Assembly (NCBI GenBank): GCA_947488295.1
Contig: CANKYU010000003.1
Coordinates: forward strand, 310,001 to 374,000
From: an uncultured Anderseniella sp.
GTDB lineage: Bacteria > Pseudomonadota > Alphaproteobacteria > Rhizobiales > Aestuariivirgaceae
DNA: 64,000 nt
Direction: 5' to 3'
Both the position numbers and the translations under genes were made by a program. The number at the start of each line of letters is the position of its first letter. The stretch's first letter is position 1. Under the pieces are notes generated by a model. It saw nothing but the letters and a program-made list of their open reading frames with translations. It did no database searches and was not told the DNA's origin. This document shows positions 15,092-23,316 of this stretch, piece by piece.

Positions 15092-17074
15092 CTATCTGGC
15101 AGCTCTTGCCCGTGTCTTCTTGGCAGCCTTTGCCGGTGTCTTCTTTGCGGCCTTTGCTGGTGTTTTCTTGGCAGCCTTTGCCGGAGCCTTTTTGGCGGCC
15201 TTTTCTTCAGCCTCATCCACCAGGTGATAGCAGGGTGCTTTCTCCATGGTGTATTCGCCTGTTTCCGGATCACGGCGCGAGACGGTCAGAACGTGCCAGT
15301 TCTTGTCGTCCAGTTTCATCGCATCACCTCGATAATAGTAGCCGGGCCAACGGGTCTCCTTGCGGAACAGCGTATGCTGCGTGACACACTCGGCTGTGCG
15401 GTGGCGGTGTTTCAACTCCCACGCACGCAACAGTTCATGAATGTCCTTGGCGCCCAGGCTTTCCAGGTCTTCTTCCATGATCTTGAGCTTTTTCAGACCG
15501 ATGTTAAGAAGTTTCTCATTGGTCATGTAGCTGACGGTCACGCCACCGCAATATTCATCCATCAGCTTCTGCAGACGGTCCAGGCCCTGCTTCGGATTGA
15601 TATAGCTCGGGCTGACCGTACCGGCGACAATTTCGTTGCGATAGATATTGTAGTGATCGATCGGTTTGAAGATTTCGGTTTTGCGGTCTTCGATCTGCTT
15701 GTCGTTGACGACGATGCCTTGCGCCTTGCCGTCATCGATGTATTTGCAGGCAGCCTTGGCAGCCAGACGTCCCTCGGTAAACGAACCGGAAGAAAACGCA
15801 TGCGGCGTTCCACCGACGGCGTCACCGGCACCGAACAGGCCTTCAATCGTCATCATCCGGTTGTAGCCCCAGAAGTACTCTGGCGGTGACACATCTTCCG
15901 GACCACTGGCCCAGCCACCGGCACCGGTTGCGTGTGAGCCCATGACATAAGGCTCTGAAGTCGTAAGTTCAGGGTTTTCGTTCTTCGGATCGACATCAGT
16001 AGCCGCCCAGAGCACGGCCTGGCCGACGGTCATGCCAAGGAAGTTTTCCCAGCCCACTTCTTCAAGGTGAGGGTCCTGGAAAGCCTTCATGGTGACCATG
16101 TGAATCGGCCCGCGGCCGGCATTCACTTCGCTGATGATCGCGTGGTTACGCAGACAGGTCGGGATTGGCCGATGTGTCCTGTGCGAAAGTTCAGGATCCA
16201 GGTATTCCTTGCCGACCATTTTCTGCAGCGACGGGAACCACTTGGATTCGTACTCTTCTCCCAATCCGTTTTGGGTGTAGGTTTTCAGGTGCAGGAAGTA
16301 CGCGCCCACCGGACCGTAGCCGTCCTTGAACCGGGCCAGGACGATGCGATTTTCCATCTGGGTCATCTTGGCGCCGGCATTGATCATCAGTCCGTAAGCG
16401 GACCCGGACGACCATGGCGCATACCACACACGACCCGCACCTTCACCGACAGAGCGCGGCTTGAAGATGTTGGATGCCCCGCCGGCTGCGACGACAACGG
16501 TTTTGGATTTGAAGACGTGATAGTTGCCGGTGCGCACATTGAACCCAACTGCGCCGGCAATACGATTGTCCTTGGCGTCATCTTTCAGAAGATGCGTTAC
16601 GCAAATTCGGTTGAACACCTGGTCTGCGGACTTCTTGGCAGCTTCAGCCACGATGGGTTTGTAGGACTCACCGTGAATCATGATCTGCCAACGCCCTTCA
16701 CGCAGATACGTCCCGGTTTTCGGGTTCCGCATGATCGGCAGGCCCCAGTCCTCGAACTGGTGCACAGTCGAGTCCACGTGGCGGGCCATATCGAACAGAA
16801 GGTCTTCGCGCACCAGGCCCATCAGGTCGATGCGGGCGTAGCGTACGTGATCTTCCGGGTTATTCTCGCCCCAGCGGGTGCCCATGTAGCAGTTGATCGC
16901 ATACAGGCCCTGTGCAACGGCGCCGGAACGGTCAATGTTGGCTTTTTCGGCGACAACAATCTTCTTGTCCTGACCCCAGAAGCGTGCTTCCCAGGCAGCA
17001 CCACTGCCGCCCAGCCCGCCACCAACGACCAGAATGTCGATATTGTCTTCAATTATGGTTTTGCGAGACATCAA
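15092..17074 (-). CDS. aprA: Adenylylsulfate (APS) reductase, alpha subunit, with Lys/Ala-rich tail
   Basis: The FAD subunit of dissimilatory APS reductase, which interconverts sulfite plus AMP and APS; in sulfur oxidisers it runs towards APS. The Rossmann motif VVGGGLGGSG is at residues 16-25, and the body follows AprA throughout (GAVAQGLYAIN, GENNPEDHVRYARIDLMG, RTHRPIPTCLRNH). Family members end near residue 620-630; here about 38 more residues follow, made of repeats of the AAKKTPAK type ending in RARAAR. The tail is in frame with no sign of frameshift. The start overlaps aprB by four bases. With aprM upstream and sat nearby this is a complete reverse-direction sulfite oxidation route. 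Confidence 0.96.
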   Translation of the reverse strand: MMSRKTIIEDNIDILVVGGGLGGSGAAWEARFWGQDKKIVVAEKANIDRSGAVAQGLYAINCYMGTRWGENNPEDHVRYARIDLMGLVREDLLFDMARHVDSTVHQFEDWGLPIMRNPKTGTYLREGRWQIMIHGESYKPIVAEAAKKSADQVFNRICVTHLLKDDAKDNRIAGAVGFNVRTGNYHVFKSKTVVVAAGGASNIFKPRSVGEGAGRVWYAPWSSGSAYGLMINAGAKMTQMENRIVLARFKDGYGPVGAYFLHLKTYTQNGLGEEYESKWFPSLQKMVGKEYLDPELSHRTHRPIPTCLRNHAIISEVNAGRGPIHMVTMKAFQDPHLEEVGWENFLGMTVGQAVLWAATDVDPKNENPELTTSEPYVMGSHATGAGGWASGPEDVSPPEYFWGYNRMMTIEGLFGAGDAVGGTPHAFSSGSFTEGRLAAKAACKYIDDGKAQGIVVNDKQIEDRKTEIFKPIDHYNIYRNEIVAGTVSPSYINPKQGLDRLQKLMDEYCGGVTVSYMTNEKLLNIGLKKLKIMEEDLESLGAKDIHELLRAWELKHRHRTAECVTQHTLFRKETRWPGYYYRGDAMKLDDKNWHVLTVSRRDPETGEYTMEKAPCYHLVDEAEEKAAKKAPAKAAKKTPAKAAKKTPAKAAKKTRARAAR

Positions 17075-17550
17075 TAGTACACTCCCAGCTTCATTTTTAG
17101 TTTGTTCGATTCCAGGGTGTGTATGTCGTCATCGTCCATGCGGATGTACTTGGGCTCACTGAAAAGGTGCTGGCTTTCCCGCATTTCGTCGCTGGGAGCA
17201 GGGGCGTCCTTCAGCTCGGGATAGCCTGTTCCCCAGGGCTTGGTGGTGATGGGCGAAAGGAAGTCCTTTTCTGTTCCGTCGCGGAACTTGACCTTCCAGG
17301 CAATGGTGCCTTTTTCTTCTTCGCGGCGCACCCGCACACTGTGTCCCAATGGCGCAAAGTCGGCATAACCGCGCACGTCAATGGCATTCTGCGGACATGC
17401 CTTCACGCAGGAATAGCACTCCCAGCACATATCCGGCTCGATGTTGTACGCGCGGCGATAGGTCGGGTCGATATGCATGATGTCTGACGGACAGATGTCA
17501 ACGCAATGGCCGCAACCGTCGCAGCTTGTCATGTAAACAAATGTAGGCAT
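17071..17550 (-). CDS. aprB: Adenylylsulfate reductase, beta subunit
   Basis: A 159-residue iron-sulfur subunit of APS reductase. Two [4Fe-4S] motifs are visible: Cys10, 13, 16, 20 (CDGCGHCVDIC) and Cys42, 45, 48, 52 (CWECYSCVKAC). The remaining C-terminal arm wraps around AprA in known structures. It passes electrons between the FAD of AprA and the membrane partner. The stop overlaps the aprA start and aprM is 40 bases upstream, so aprM-aprB-aprA is one operon on the minus strand. Confidence 0.96.
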   Translation of the reverse strand: MPTFVYMTSCDGCGHCVDICPSDIMHIDPTYRRAYNIEPDMCWECYSCVKACPQNAIDVRGYADFAPLGHSVRVRREEEKGTIAWKVKFRDGTEKDFLSPITTKPWGTGYPELKDAPAPSDEMRESQHLFSEPKYIRMDDDDIHTLESNKLKMKLGVYY

Positions 17551-17590
17551 TCTGGTTTCCTCAAAATTTCTAGTGACTTAGGTTGTTCAC

Positions 17591-18436
17591 TTAGTAGTGG
17601 TGCGGCTGCTCGCGCTTAATTCCAAGCCCCATGTTAAGAGGCGCGTCCTTCAAAAGTTCCATGGAATGCCTGTCGCTGTCTTCCGGATTGGTCCTGTCCG
17701 CCGGGCGTGGCAGGTTGGCCATTGAACCATTGGCAACAGCAACGTTTTTCGCGTAGGCCGCTGCTGGTTTGAAGAACATGTGGGAAAATTTTGACCACGG
17801 AATTCCGGCAAACAGAACCGTCGATGCAATCAGGTAAAGGCCCAGGAAGAAGGTTGCACCGGCACCGCCTCCGCCAGACTGAAGAAAAGCCCAGATCAGA
17901 CCGAGGGTGCAGCTTGCCAGCAGGGAAAGTATGAACAGGTCCGCCCGAACAACCCGGAACGGCGAATTTCCTTCGGAGGCCACATCGACCCTGATAAAGA
18001 ACCAGAACCAGTAACCGCCGACACAAACCATCAGCGCGCCGATGCACCATAGCGCCGGCCAGATCGCCGGCGTGCCGGATGTTGCGGTTGGATACGAAAA
18101 CACCATGACGATAGTTGCAATCAGATAGATTACAAATCCATACATGCCCAGCAGATGGGCCACCCGACGTTTCGGATTGCAGAACTCAGAAGATGTCAGA
18201 ATCTCCGAAGCCGTGGTCTGGACAGCCAGGGAGACCTTCTCTCCGCCGCTGACTTCTCTTTTTGCATTGTCTTCGGATTTTTTCCCGGCCCGGAAAAAAT
18301 ATTTTGCACTCTGCTTGTGAATGACATCAAAGATAGTGCCGCCAACAACCAGCAATATCATTAGTATAACATAGGTCTGCATGACAGACGGCGGTATGGA
18401 CGCCGAAAGCTCTGCGAAAGGGTTGCTGCTGAACAT
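17591..18436 (-). CDS. aprM: AprM-type membrane anchor of APS reductase
   Basis: A 281-residue integral membrane protein with about five to six hydrophobic segments (near residues 18-38, 93-112, 122-150, 168-185, 196-216). This is the AprM type found beside aprBA in many sulfur-oxidising bacteria that lack the Qmo complex; it is thought to anchor the enzyme and pass electrons to the quinone pool. The soluble C-terminal tail ends in QPHHY. It is first in the aprM-aprB-aprA operon; the promoter should lie in the 300-base gap upstream. Confidence 0.88.
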   Translation of the reverse strand: MFSSNPFAELSASIPPSVMQTYVILMILLVVGGTIFDVIHKQSAKYFFRAGKKSEDNAKREVSGGEKVSLAVQTTASEILTSSEFCNPKRRVAHLLGMYGFVIYLIATIVMVFSYPTATSGTPAIWPALWCIGALMVCVGGYWFWFFIRVDVASEGNSPFRVVRADLFILSLLASCTLGLIWAFLQSGGGGAGATFFLGLYLIASTVLFAGIPWSKFSHMFFKPAAAYAKNVAVANGSMANLPRPADRTNPEDSDRHSMELLKDAPLNMGLGIKREQPHHY

Positions 18437-18736
18437 TATTTGTTTCCTCTCCTGGCCCGCTGCTTAACCGCTCAATTTAACGGTAAACTGGCTGTTTCGA
18501 CTACCAGCCAAAAACACATTTCCCATGTGACGTAGCGCCGAAATCCACCTGTAACAAGACATCAGAAGCTACCTACTGTCAAAGTTCTTTGCAGGAACCG
18601 TTGAACCTGGCGAAGGTTGCCTTGGGCGTTTCCTCGCTCAGGACGCAGGTGAGCCTTTGAATCTGCACGGACAGGCGGTATAGGCGTACTCGCCATCAGC
18701 CTGTGCGGCATTGACTCGAGGAATATATTTATCGCC
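18437..18736. other. Intergenic region between aprM and mazG-like gene
   Basis: A 300-base divergent spacer. It should carry the aprM promoter on the minus strand and the mazG-like promoter on the plus strand. I see no confident promoter, operator or structured RNA; the segment near 18468-18488 has ACCG and CGGT as a weak inverted repeat only. Confidence 0.5.
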
Positions 18737-19102
18737 ATGACCCAGGATCGCCCGTCACTCGATGAACTTACCCAGCGCCTGCTCAGGTTTCGCGATGAGC
18801 GCGACTGGCGCCAGTTCCATTCACTAAAGGATCTGATCCTGTCTCTCAATCTGGAGGCAAGCGAATTGCTGGAACTTGCCCAGTGGAAAAAGGAGGCCGC
18901 ATTCGAGGCAGAGGCGGCTGACGGCGTGATGCATCAGCGTTTGCGCGAGGAGTGTGCTGACGTGTTGTTGTATTTGCTGCTGATTGCCGAACGCGCCGGG
19001 ATTGATCTGCAGCTTGCCGCGGCTGAAAAGATCGCGGCCAACGACCTAAAATATCCTGTTGGAAAGTCGCGCGGCAGTGCAGCCAAATACACTGAGCTCT
19101 AG
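18737..19102 (+). CDS. MazG-like nucleotide pyrophosphohydrolase
   Basis: A 121-residue all-alpha NTP pyrophosphatase of the MazG/dCTPase (RS21-C6) group, which hydrolyses non-canonical or excess dNTPs to the monophosphate. Metal-binding motifs are EASELLELAQW (ExxE of helix 2) and EECADVLLYLLL (ExxD of helix 3). The N-terminal RDERDWRQFHSLKDL helix matches the family. It is divergent from aprM and convergent with sat, whose end overlaps by 4 bases. House-cleaning of nucleotides is the likely role; a connection with APS or PAPS is speculative. Confidence 0.88.
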   Translation: MTQDRPSLDELTQRLLRFRDERDWRQFHSLKDLILSLNLEASELLELAQWKKEAAFEAEAADGVMHQRLREECADVLLYLLLIAERAGIDLQLAAAEKIAANDLKYPVGKSRGSAAKYTEL

Positions 19103-20292
19103 GACGGCGATCGGTAATGGTCCATGAGAATTTGCGCGACTTCCGGCCTGGAGAACTCGCCAGGAGGCGCTTCGCCGGCGGACAGCATTTCGCGCACTCT
19201 GGTACCCGACAGCAGAACGAAGTCTTCCTTGCTGTGATTTGGCGCCTCGCTCATCATCACAACCTTGTTCAGCTTCTTTGAGTAGGCCGTGTGGTCAGCG
19301 CGGAATATCTCGATCTGCAATGCATCTGAAGGGATTTCGTCGAAGATGGTCTGGGCATCGAAAGCCCCGTAATAGTCGCCAACACCGGCATGGTCGCGAC
19401 CGACTATCAGGTGTGTTGCGCCCATGTTCTGCCGGAAAAGCGCATGCAGAAGCGCTTCGCGCGGGCCTGCATACAGCATGTCAAATCCATAGCCTGACAC
19501 GATCGCGCTGTTGGCCGGGAAATACAGTTCAACCATTTTGCGGATGGCGGCGTCACGGACATCTGCGGGAATGTCGCCGGGCTTCAGCTTGCCGAGCAGC
19601 ATGTGGATCACCAGGCCGTCTGCTTCAAGCCGGTCCATGGCGATGCGGCACAGCTCCTCGTGGGCGCGATGCATCGGGTTGCGGGTCTGGAATGCAACAA
19701 CCGTTTTCCAGCCGTTGGCCGCAATCTGGTTGCGAATTTCCACCGCGGTTTGAAAAGTGTCGGGAAAATCGGTTGGGAAATAACTGTAGTTGAGAACCTG
19801 GATCGGTCCGGAAACCGCAAACCTGCCTTGAGCCACAAACTCCGCAACACCAGGGTGATCCGGGTCGGTGGTTCCATAGGTCTGCTGGATTATGGTTGCT
19901 GTTTCCGTGTCGCTGAGTTCTTCGACAGCCGAGACATCCTGAATTGCAATAACCGACTGGCCTGCAACATTGGGGTCACGCAAGGCAATCCTGTCACCGG
20001 CGCTGATCCCGTCTGTTGATCCGACAAGGTTCAACACCGGTGTGGGCCAGAACAAGCCACTGGTGGTGTGCATGGTTTCAGCAACGCTCAGGGCGTCTGC
20101 CTTGTCCATGAAACCGGTCAATGGCGTAAAGTATCCACCTGCAAGCATGACGGCGTTGGCGGCTGCGGCGGAACTGATCGTCAGTGCAGGCAGATCACGA
20201 GCTTCCGCCTCCAGCGCACTGCGCAATTCCGCATCGTCCACATAGAGCGGGTTCAGCGTGTCCCCACCATGTGGAGGAATAAGATCTGCCAT
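19099..20292 (-). CDS. sat: Sulfate adenylyltransferase (ATP sulfurylase), dissimilatory type
   Basis: A 397-residue single-domain ATP sulfurylase. In sulfur oxidisers it converts APS plus pyrophosphate to ATP and sulfate. The catalytic motif QTRNPMHRAHE lies at 202-212 and GRDHAG at 298-303; the PUA-like N-terminal domain is in the first 160 residues. There is no APS kinase extension, unlike fungal or CysNC-type enzymes. It is followed upstream on the same strand by the PAPS-reductase-like gene (28-base gap), so both form one transcription unit. Together with AprABM it completes the route from sulfite to sulfate. Confidence 0.95.
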   Translation of the reverse strand: MADLIPPHGGDTLNPLYVDDAELRSALEAEARDLPALTISSAAAANAVMLAGGYFTPLTGFMDKADALSVAETMHTTSGLFWPTPVLNLVGSTDGISAGDRIALRDPNVAGQSVIAIQDVSAVEELSDTETATIIQQTYGTTDPDHPGVAEFVAQGRFAVSGPIQVLNYSYFPTDFPDTFQTAVEIRNQIAANGWKTVVAFQTRNPMHRAHEELCRIAMDRLEADGLVIHMLLGKLKPGDIPADVRDAAIRKMVELYFPANSAIVSGYGFDMLYAGPREALLHALFRQNMGATHLIVGRDHAGVGDYYGAFDAQTIFDEIPSDALQIEIFRADHTAYSKKLNKVVMMSEAPNHSKEDFVLLSGTRVREMLSAGEAPPGEFSRPEVAQILMDHYRSPS

Positions 20293-20320
20293 GTATGTGT
20301 TCTCCCAGCCGCAATTCTTG

Positions 20321-20944
20321 TCAGAAATGGTACGCGGTCATTGGTTCGTCTGATGGAGTGAAGGTAACATGTTCCTTCTGGCGGCTGATCTTGGGGTGGT
20401 AGGGCAGGTCGTGGTCCTTCATGAAGCGGTCGATCACGGCGGTTGTTCGACGGCGCAGCAAATTCACGGTCACCATGTCGGCGTAGCAATCAACCCGTTG
20501 TGCCGACGGCTGGTCAGGACGTTCATGATAAACAGCCTTGATCCAGCATTTGTAAGGTGCCAGCGTGTCGTGCAGATGGATCGTCTCCCAGCTTCCTCCG
20601 GTGTTGCCATGTGCCTCGTTCAGCAGTTTTTCACTGCGCACGAAAGCCCGTTTGCCTTCCATTGAATCACTTTGCGTCACCACTTTGACATTGCTCAGTC
20701 CGAAAAGCTTCACAAGCTCGTTGCGATAGGTTTCACTTTCCGGGAACACTGACCTGGGGTGGCAGAAGACAACCGGGGTGGCAGGATCGATGTCCGAAAC
20801 CATTTTCAGCACAACGACGCTTGGTGATTTCAGCGAGGCGGTTACCACGGTCTGGCCCGGAAACTTTTCTTTCAGCAAATACCGGAGCATTTCAAATGCC
20901 GGCAGGTCGGTGGTCACTGCGCGAATTTCTTTCAAAGATTCCAT
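20321..20944 (-). CDS. Divergent PAPS/APS-reductase-like (CysH fold) protein without catalytic motifs
   Basis: A 207-residue protein that follows the adenine-nucleotide alpha-hydrolase fold of CysH: VVTASLKSPSVVVLKMVSDIDP, then TPVVFCHPRSVFPESETYRNELVKLFGL, and a C-terminal DMVTVNLLRRRTTAVIDRFMKDHDLPYHP segment like the CysH YPLADW..LPYNP region. The SxGxxS pyrophosphate loop is degenerate (TASLKSPS) and the C-terminal ECGIH cysteine motif is missing, so it should not reduce PAPS. It begins the unit that ends with sat. It may bind APS or another adenylate as an accessory of Sat; I infer this only from position. Confidence 0.7.
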   Translation of the reverse strand: MESLKEIRAVTTDLPAFEMLRYLLKEKFPGQTVVTASLKSPSVVVLKMVSDIDPATPVVFCHPRSVFPESETYRNELVKLFGLSNVKVVTQSDSMEGKRAFVRSEKLLNEAHGNTGGSWETIHLHDTLAPYKCWIKAVYHERPDQPSAQRVDCYADMVTVNLLRRRTTAVIDRFMKDHDLPYHPKISRQKEHVTFTPSDEPMTAYHF

Positions 20945-21100
20945 GAACGGAAGCTACACCCATCGGTTTTTGCCATGCAAGGCCCATAAGCAAATTGAAT
21001 CCGCCACCCTGATGTGATTATCTTTCCTGCCCCTGTGCGAACGATCCGACATGGTCGGCACGCCGGACCCCGCCATTCTTGCCCTCCTGTTGGATTTCTC

Positions 21101-21811
21101 ATGTTGATCACCCAGATTTCAGACTGCCACATCGCCTGGCCGCCTGCAGAAGGCAACGATCGTTTGGGCGATCTGCAGCGATGTGTTGATTACGTCAACG
21201 CGCTCGATCCACAGCCGGACCTGGTGGTGCACACCGGCGACATCGCGCATGACGCGAAAACAATCGAGTATGAAAAGGCTGCGGAAAAGCTGGCCGAATT
21301 GCAGGCGCCGATGTGTGTCATACCGGGCAACAGGGATGATCGCCGGCAACTGCGCAAAATGTTCGCGGGCCGTTTGTCGGCGAACTGCCATGAAGAGTTT
21401 GTCCAGTATATGATCAGCACGGACAAGCTTTGTGCGATCATGCTGGATACGTTGAGCACCCAGAGCAACAAGGGCCGGTTGTGCCAAGTTCGCCTGGATC
21501 ATCTCGATAGCATGTTGAACGAAGCAGACGGCAGGCCCGTGGTGATTTTCATGCATCATCAGCCTTTCGAGATTGCCATTGCCAAGGTGCCGCTTCAGTT
21601 CGAGGACCGAGCCAATCTGGCCGAGTTTTCGGAAATGTTGTCCGGCCATGGCAATGTCAGGCAAATATTCTGCGGCCACAGTCACAGGACGGCGAGCGGA
21701 CAGGTTGCCGGAATTCCGGCGTCGACGATTACCAGCACGGCGAAAGACCTGCGTCTGGACGATCCGGGATGCATGAACAAACTGTGGCCAACCTACCAGC
21801 TTGCGTTTTGA
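21101..21811 (+). CDS. CpdA/Icc-like metallophosphoesterase, GNRD variant
   Basis: A 236-residue calcineurin-type phosphoesterase. Metal motifs: ISDCH (D-x-H) at the N-terminus, HTGDIAH (GD), PGNRDD, FMHHQPF and GHSHR. The usual GNHD is GNRD: the metal-binding Asn is kept but the catalytic His is Arg, so activity may be altered. The start is taken at ATG 21101, where homologous sequence begins; the frame is open from 21014 but those residues look non-coding. Close relatives hydrolyse cyclic nucleotides or phosphodiesters. It converges with speE. Confidence 0.82.
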   Translation: MLITQISDCHIAWPPAEGNDRLGDLQRCVDYVNALDPQPDLVVHTGDIAHDAKTIEYEKAAEKLAELQAPMCVIPGNRDDRRQLRKMFAGRLSANCHEEFVQYMISTDKLCAIMLDTLSTQSNKGRLCQVRLDHLDSMLNEADGRPVVIFMHHQPFEIAIAKVPLQFEDRANLAEFSEMLSGHGNVRQIFCGHSHRTASGQVAGIPASTITSTAKDLRLDDPGCMNKLWPTYQLAF

Positions 21812-21839
21812 ACGGCCGATCGCGCAGCCGAGCCTGTCA

Positions 21840-22742
21840 CTAGCCGGTCTTGCCAGCCTGTTGTCTGGCCTCGTCCACGATACTGCCAATGAAACCGGGC
21901 AGGGCGAAGGCCGCCTTGTGAACTGCCGGTGTATAATAGCGACACTTGAGATCAGCCGTCTCGAAGCGTGCTTGCAGCGTGGCTTCGCCCACTGCGCGAA
22001 GACCCTCGTTGTCCGTTCCCCAGCCCAGTGCCATGAACCCGCCGGCATAGGTCGGCACCACGGTCAGGTAGCAGCCGGCATCGGCAAACAGGTTGGCGAA
22101 ATTGAATATCGTGTTGTGCAGTTCATCCGACTGAAACCACGGCACGCCGTTTTGCGTCACCAGCACGCCGCCGTCATTGAGCATGCGCTTGCAGTCGCTG
22201 TAAAACGAACGGGTGAACAACACTTCGCCGGGACCGACGGGATCGGTCGAGTCGACAATGATCACATCGAACCGGTCTTTCGAGGTTGCGGCAAAATCCT
22301 TGCCGTCGGCAATCACCAGTTCAAACCGCGGATCGTCAAAGCACCCCTTGTTGATCGATGACAGGTGCGCGCGGGCAAAATCGATGACGCCCGCATCGAT
22401 CTCAACCATGACCAGTTTTTCAACCGTCTTGTGCTTGAGCACTTCTTCAGCCATGCCGCCATCACCGCCACCGATAACCAGCACGCTCTTTGCGTTTCCA
22501 TGCGCCAGGATCGGCGCATGCGCGAGCATTTCGTGATAGCAGAACTCGTCACGCTCGGTGACCTGGGTCACACCGTCCAGCCACACCACATTGCCGAACG
22601 CTTCGGTGCGCCCGACAACCAGCCTTTGATGCGGGGTGTTGCTGTCAAAGAGTGTTTCTTCAAGACGGTAGGTGGTGCTGAAACCCGTATGCAGGTGCTC
22701 ATGCATCCACACCGAGCCGTCGTCTTCGCGCTTCAGGCTCAA
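21840..22742 (-). CDS. speE: Spermidine synthase
   Basis: A 300-residue aminopropyltransferase transferring aminopropyl from decarboxylated SAM to putrescine. Seen are the N-terminal MHEHLHTGFSTTYR strand, the nucleotide motif VIGGGDGGMAEEVLKH, the acidic EIDAGVI strand and the catalytic IIVDSTDPVGPGE loop. I place the start at TTG 22742, where TTGA overlaps the speD stop and a gggga site lies 9 bases before; GTG 22712 and ATG 22706 are alternatives. The start is therefore uncertain, the gene is not. speD-speE form one operon. Confidence 0.92.
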   Translation of the reverse strand: MSLKREDDGSVWMHEHLHTGFSTTYRLEETLFDSNTPHQRLVVGRTEAFGNVVWLDGVTQVTERDEFCYHEMLAHAPILAHGNAKSVLVIGGGDGGMAEEVLKHKTVEKLVMVEIDAGVIDFARAHLSSINKGCFDDPRFELVIADGKDFAATSKDRFDVIIVDSTDPVGPGEVLFTRSFYSDCKRMLNDGGVLVTQNGVPWFQSDELHNTIFNFANLFADAGCYLTVVPTYAGGFMALGWGTDNEGLRAVGEATLQARFETADLKCRYYTPAVHKAAFALPGFIGSIVDEARQQAGKTG

Positions 22743-23236
22743 AGGTTCGATCCCCGCAGCAGTTCGGAGACTTTCACCTCGCCCGGCTGAAAGTATTTTT
22801 TCAGCACGTCGACGCACTTTTCAGGCTGTGAGTCACCACACATGAACACATCCAGCGCGGCATAGCCGCGTTCCGGCCAGGTGTGGATGGAAATGTGGCT
22901 TTCCGCCAGAACCGCGACGCCTGATACGCCCGATATGCCTTCAGGCGTAAACGGGTGCAGGTGGATATGCAGAAGCGTTGCACCGGCCTCGGTCACACAC
23001 TCGCGCATGGCTTCGTCGATCAGGTCGATATCGGCCAGTCCCTGAGCGTCCACGAGGTCGATAATCAGGTGTGTTCCCGCGCACGCCACGCCGTTTTTCA
23101 CGATGAAGTGGTCAGCCGGTTCCACATCGCGGTTGAACGCGACTACATTGTTCGGTGCAGCCTGTGTGTCTTCGTGGGCGGTGCCTGGAACATCCAGGTC
23201 CATCCCCAGTTGGAACAGGGCGTTGTTGTCGGTCAT
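22739..23236 (-). CDS. speD: S-adenosylmethionine decarboxylase proenzyme
   Basis: A 165-residue prokaryotic (class 1) AdoMet decarboxylase. The proenzyme cleaves itself between Glu112 and Ser113 in AESHIS, leaving a pyruvoyl group; the HTWPE context and CGDSQPEK segment with the catalytic Cys are present. Residues 1-45 are an N-terminal extension not found in the compact class members. It supplies decarboxylated SAM to SpeE, whose start overlaps the stop here. The ATG overlaps the stop of a 27-codon upstream frame (see separate entry). Confidence 0.93.
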   Translation of the reverse strand: MTDNNALFQLGMDLDVPGTAHEDTQAAPNNVVAFNRDVEPADHFIVKNGVACAGTHLIIDLVDAQGLADIDLIDEAMRECVTEAGATLLHIHLHPFTPEGISGVSGVAVLAESHISIHTWPERGYAALDVFMCGDSQPEKCVDVLKKYFQPGEVKVSELLRGSNL

Positions 23237-23316
23237 TTTGGGTCCCTCCCCAGCCAGTAGATGTCATTTATCTCACAGGCCACAACGGACCTGCAGACGC
23301 AAAAAAGCCGGCGCAT
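23233..23316 (-). CDS. 27-codon upstream ORF overlapping speD start (putative leader peptide)
   Basis: On the minus strand ATG at 23316-23314 opens a 27-codon frame (it begins MRRLFCVC and has three cysteines) whose TGA shares bases with the speD ATG (ATGA). An aggtgg sequence 6-8 bases upstream could be its ribosome site. Its early codons contain the GCCGGCTTTTTT stretch. It may couple translation to speD or be a regulatory leader. Coding is not proven. Confidence 0.45.
   Translation of the reverse strand: MRRLFCVCRSVVACEINDIYWLGRDPK

Noticed and set aside
15092..15208. Frameshift explaining the AprA tail
   Set aside because: The repeat codons stay in one frame with a normal stop, and the repeat itself is regular.
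16067..17077. 336-residue frame opposite aprA
   Set aside because: Antisense to a clear aprA gene; no family signature and no ribosome site.
21119..22048. 309-residue minus-strand frame over the phosphoesterase and speE end
   Set aside because: Shadow of two recognised genes; sequence Arg/Gly-rich without motif.
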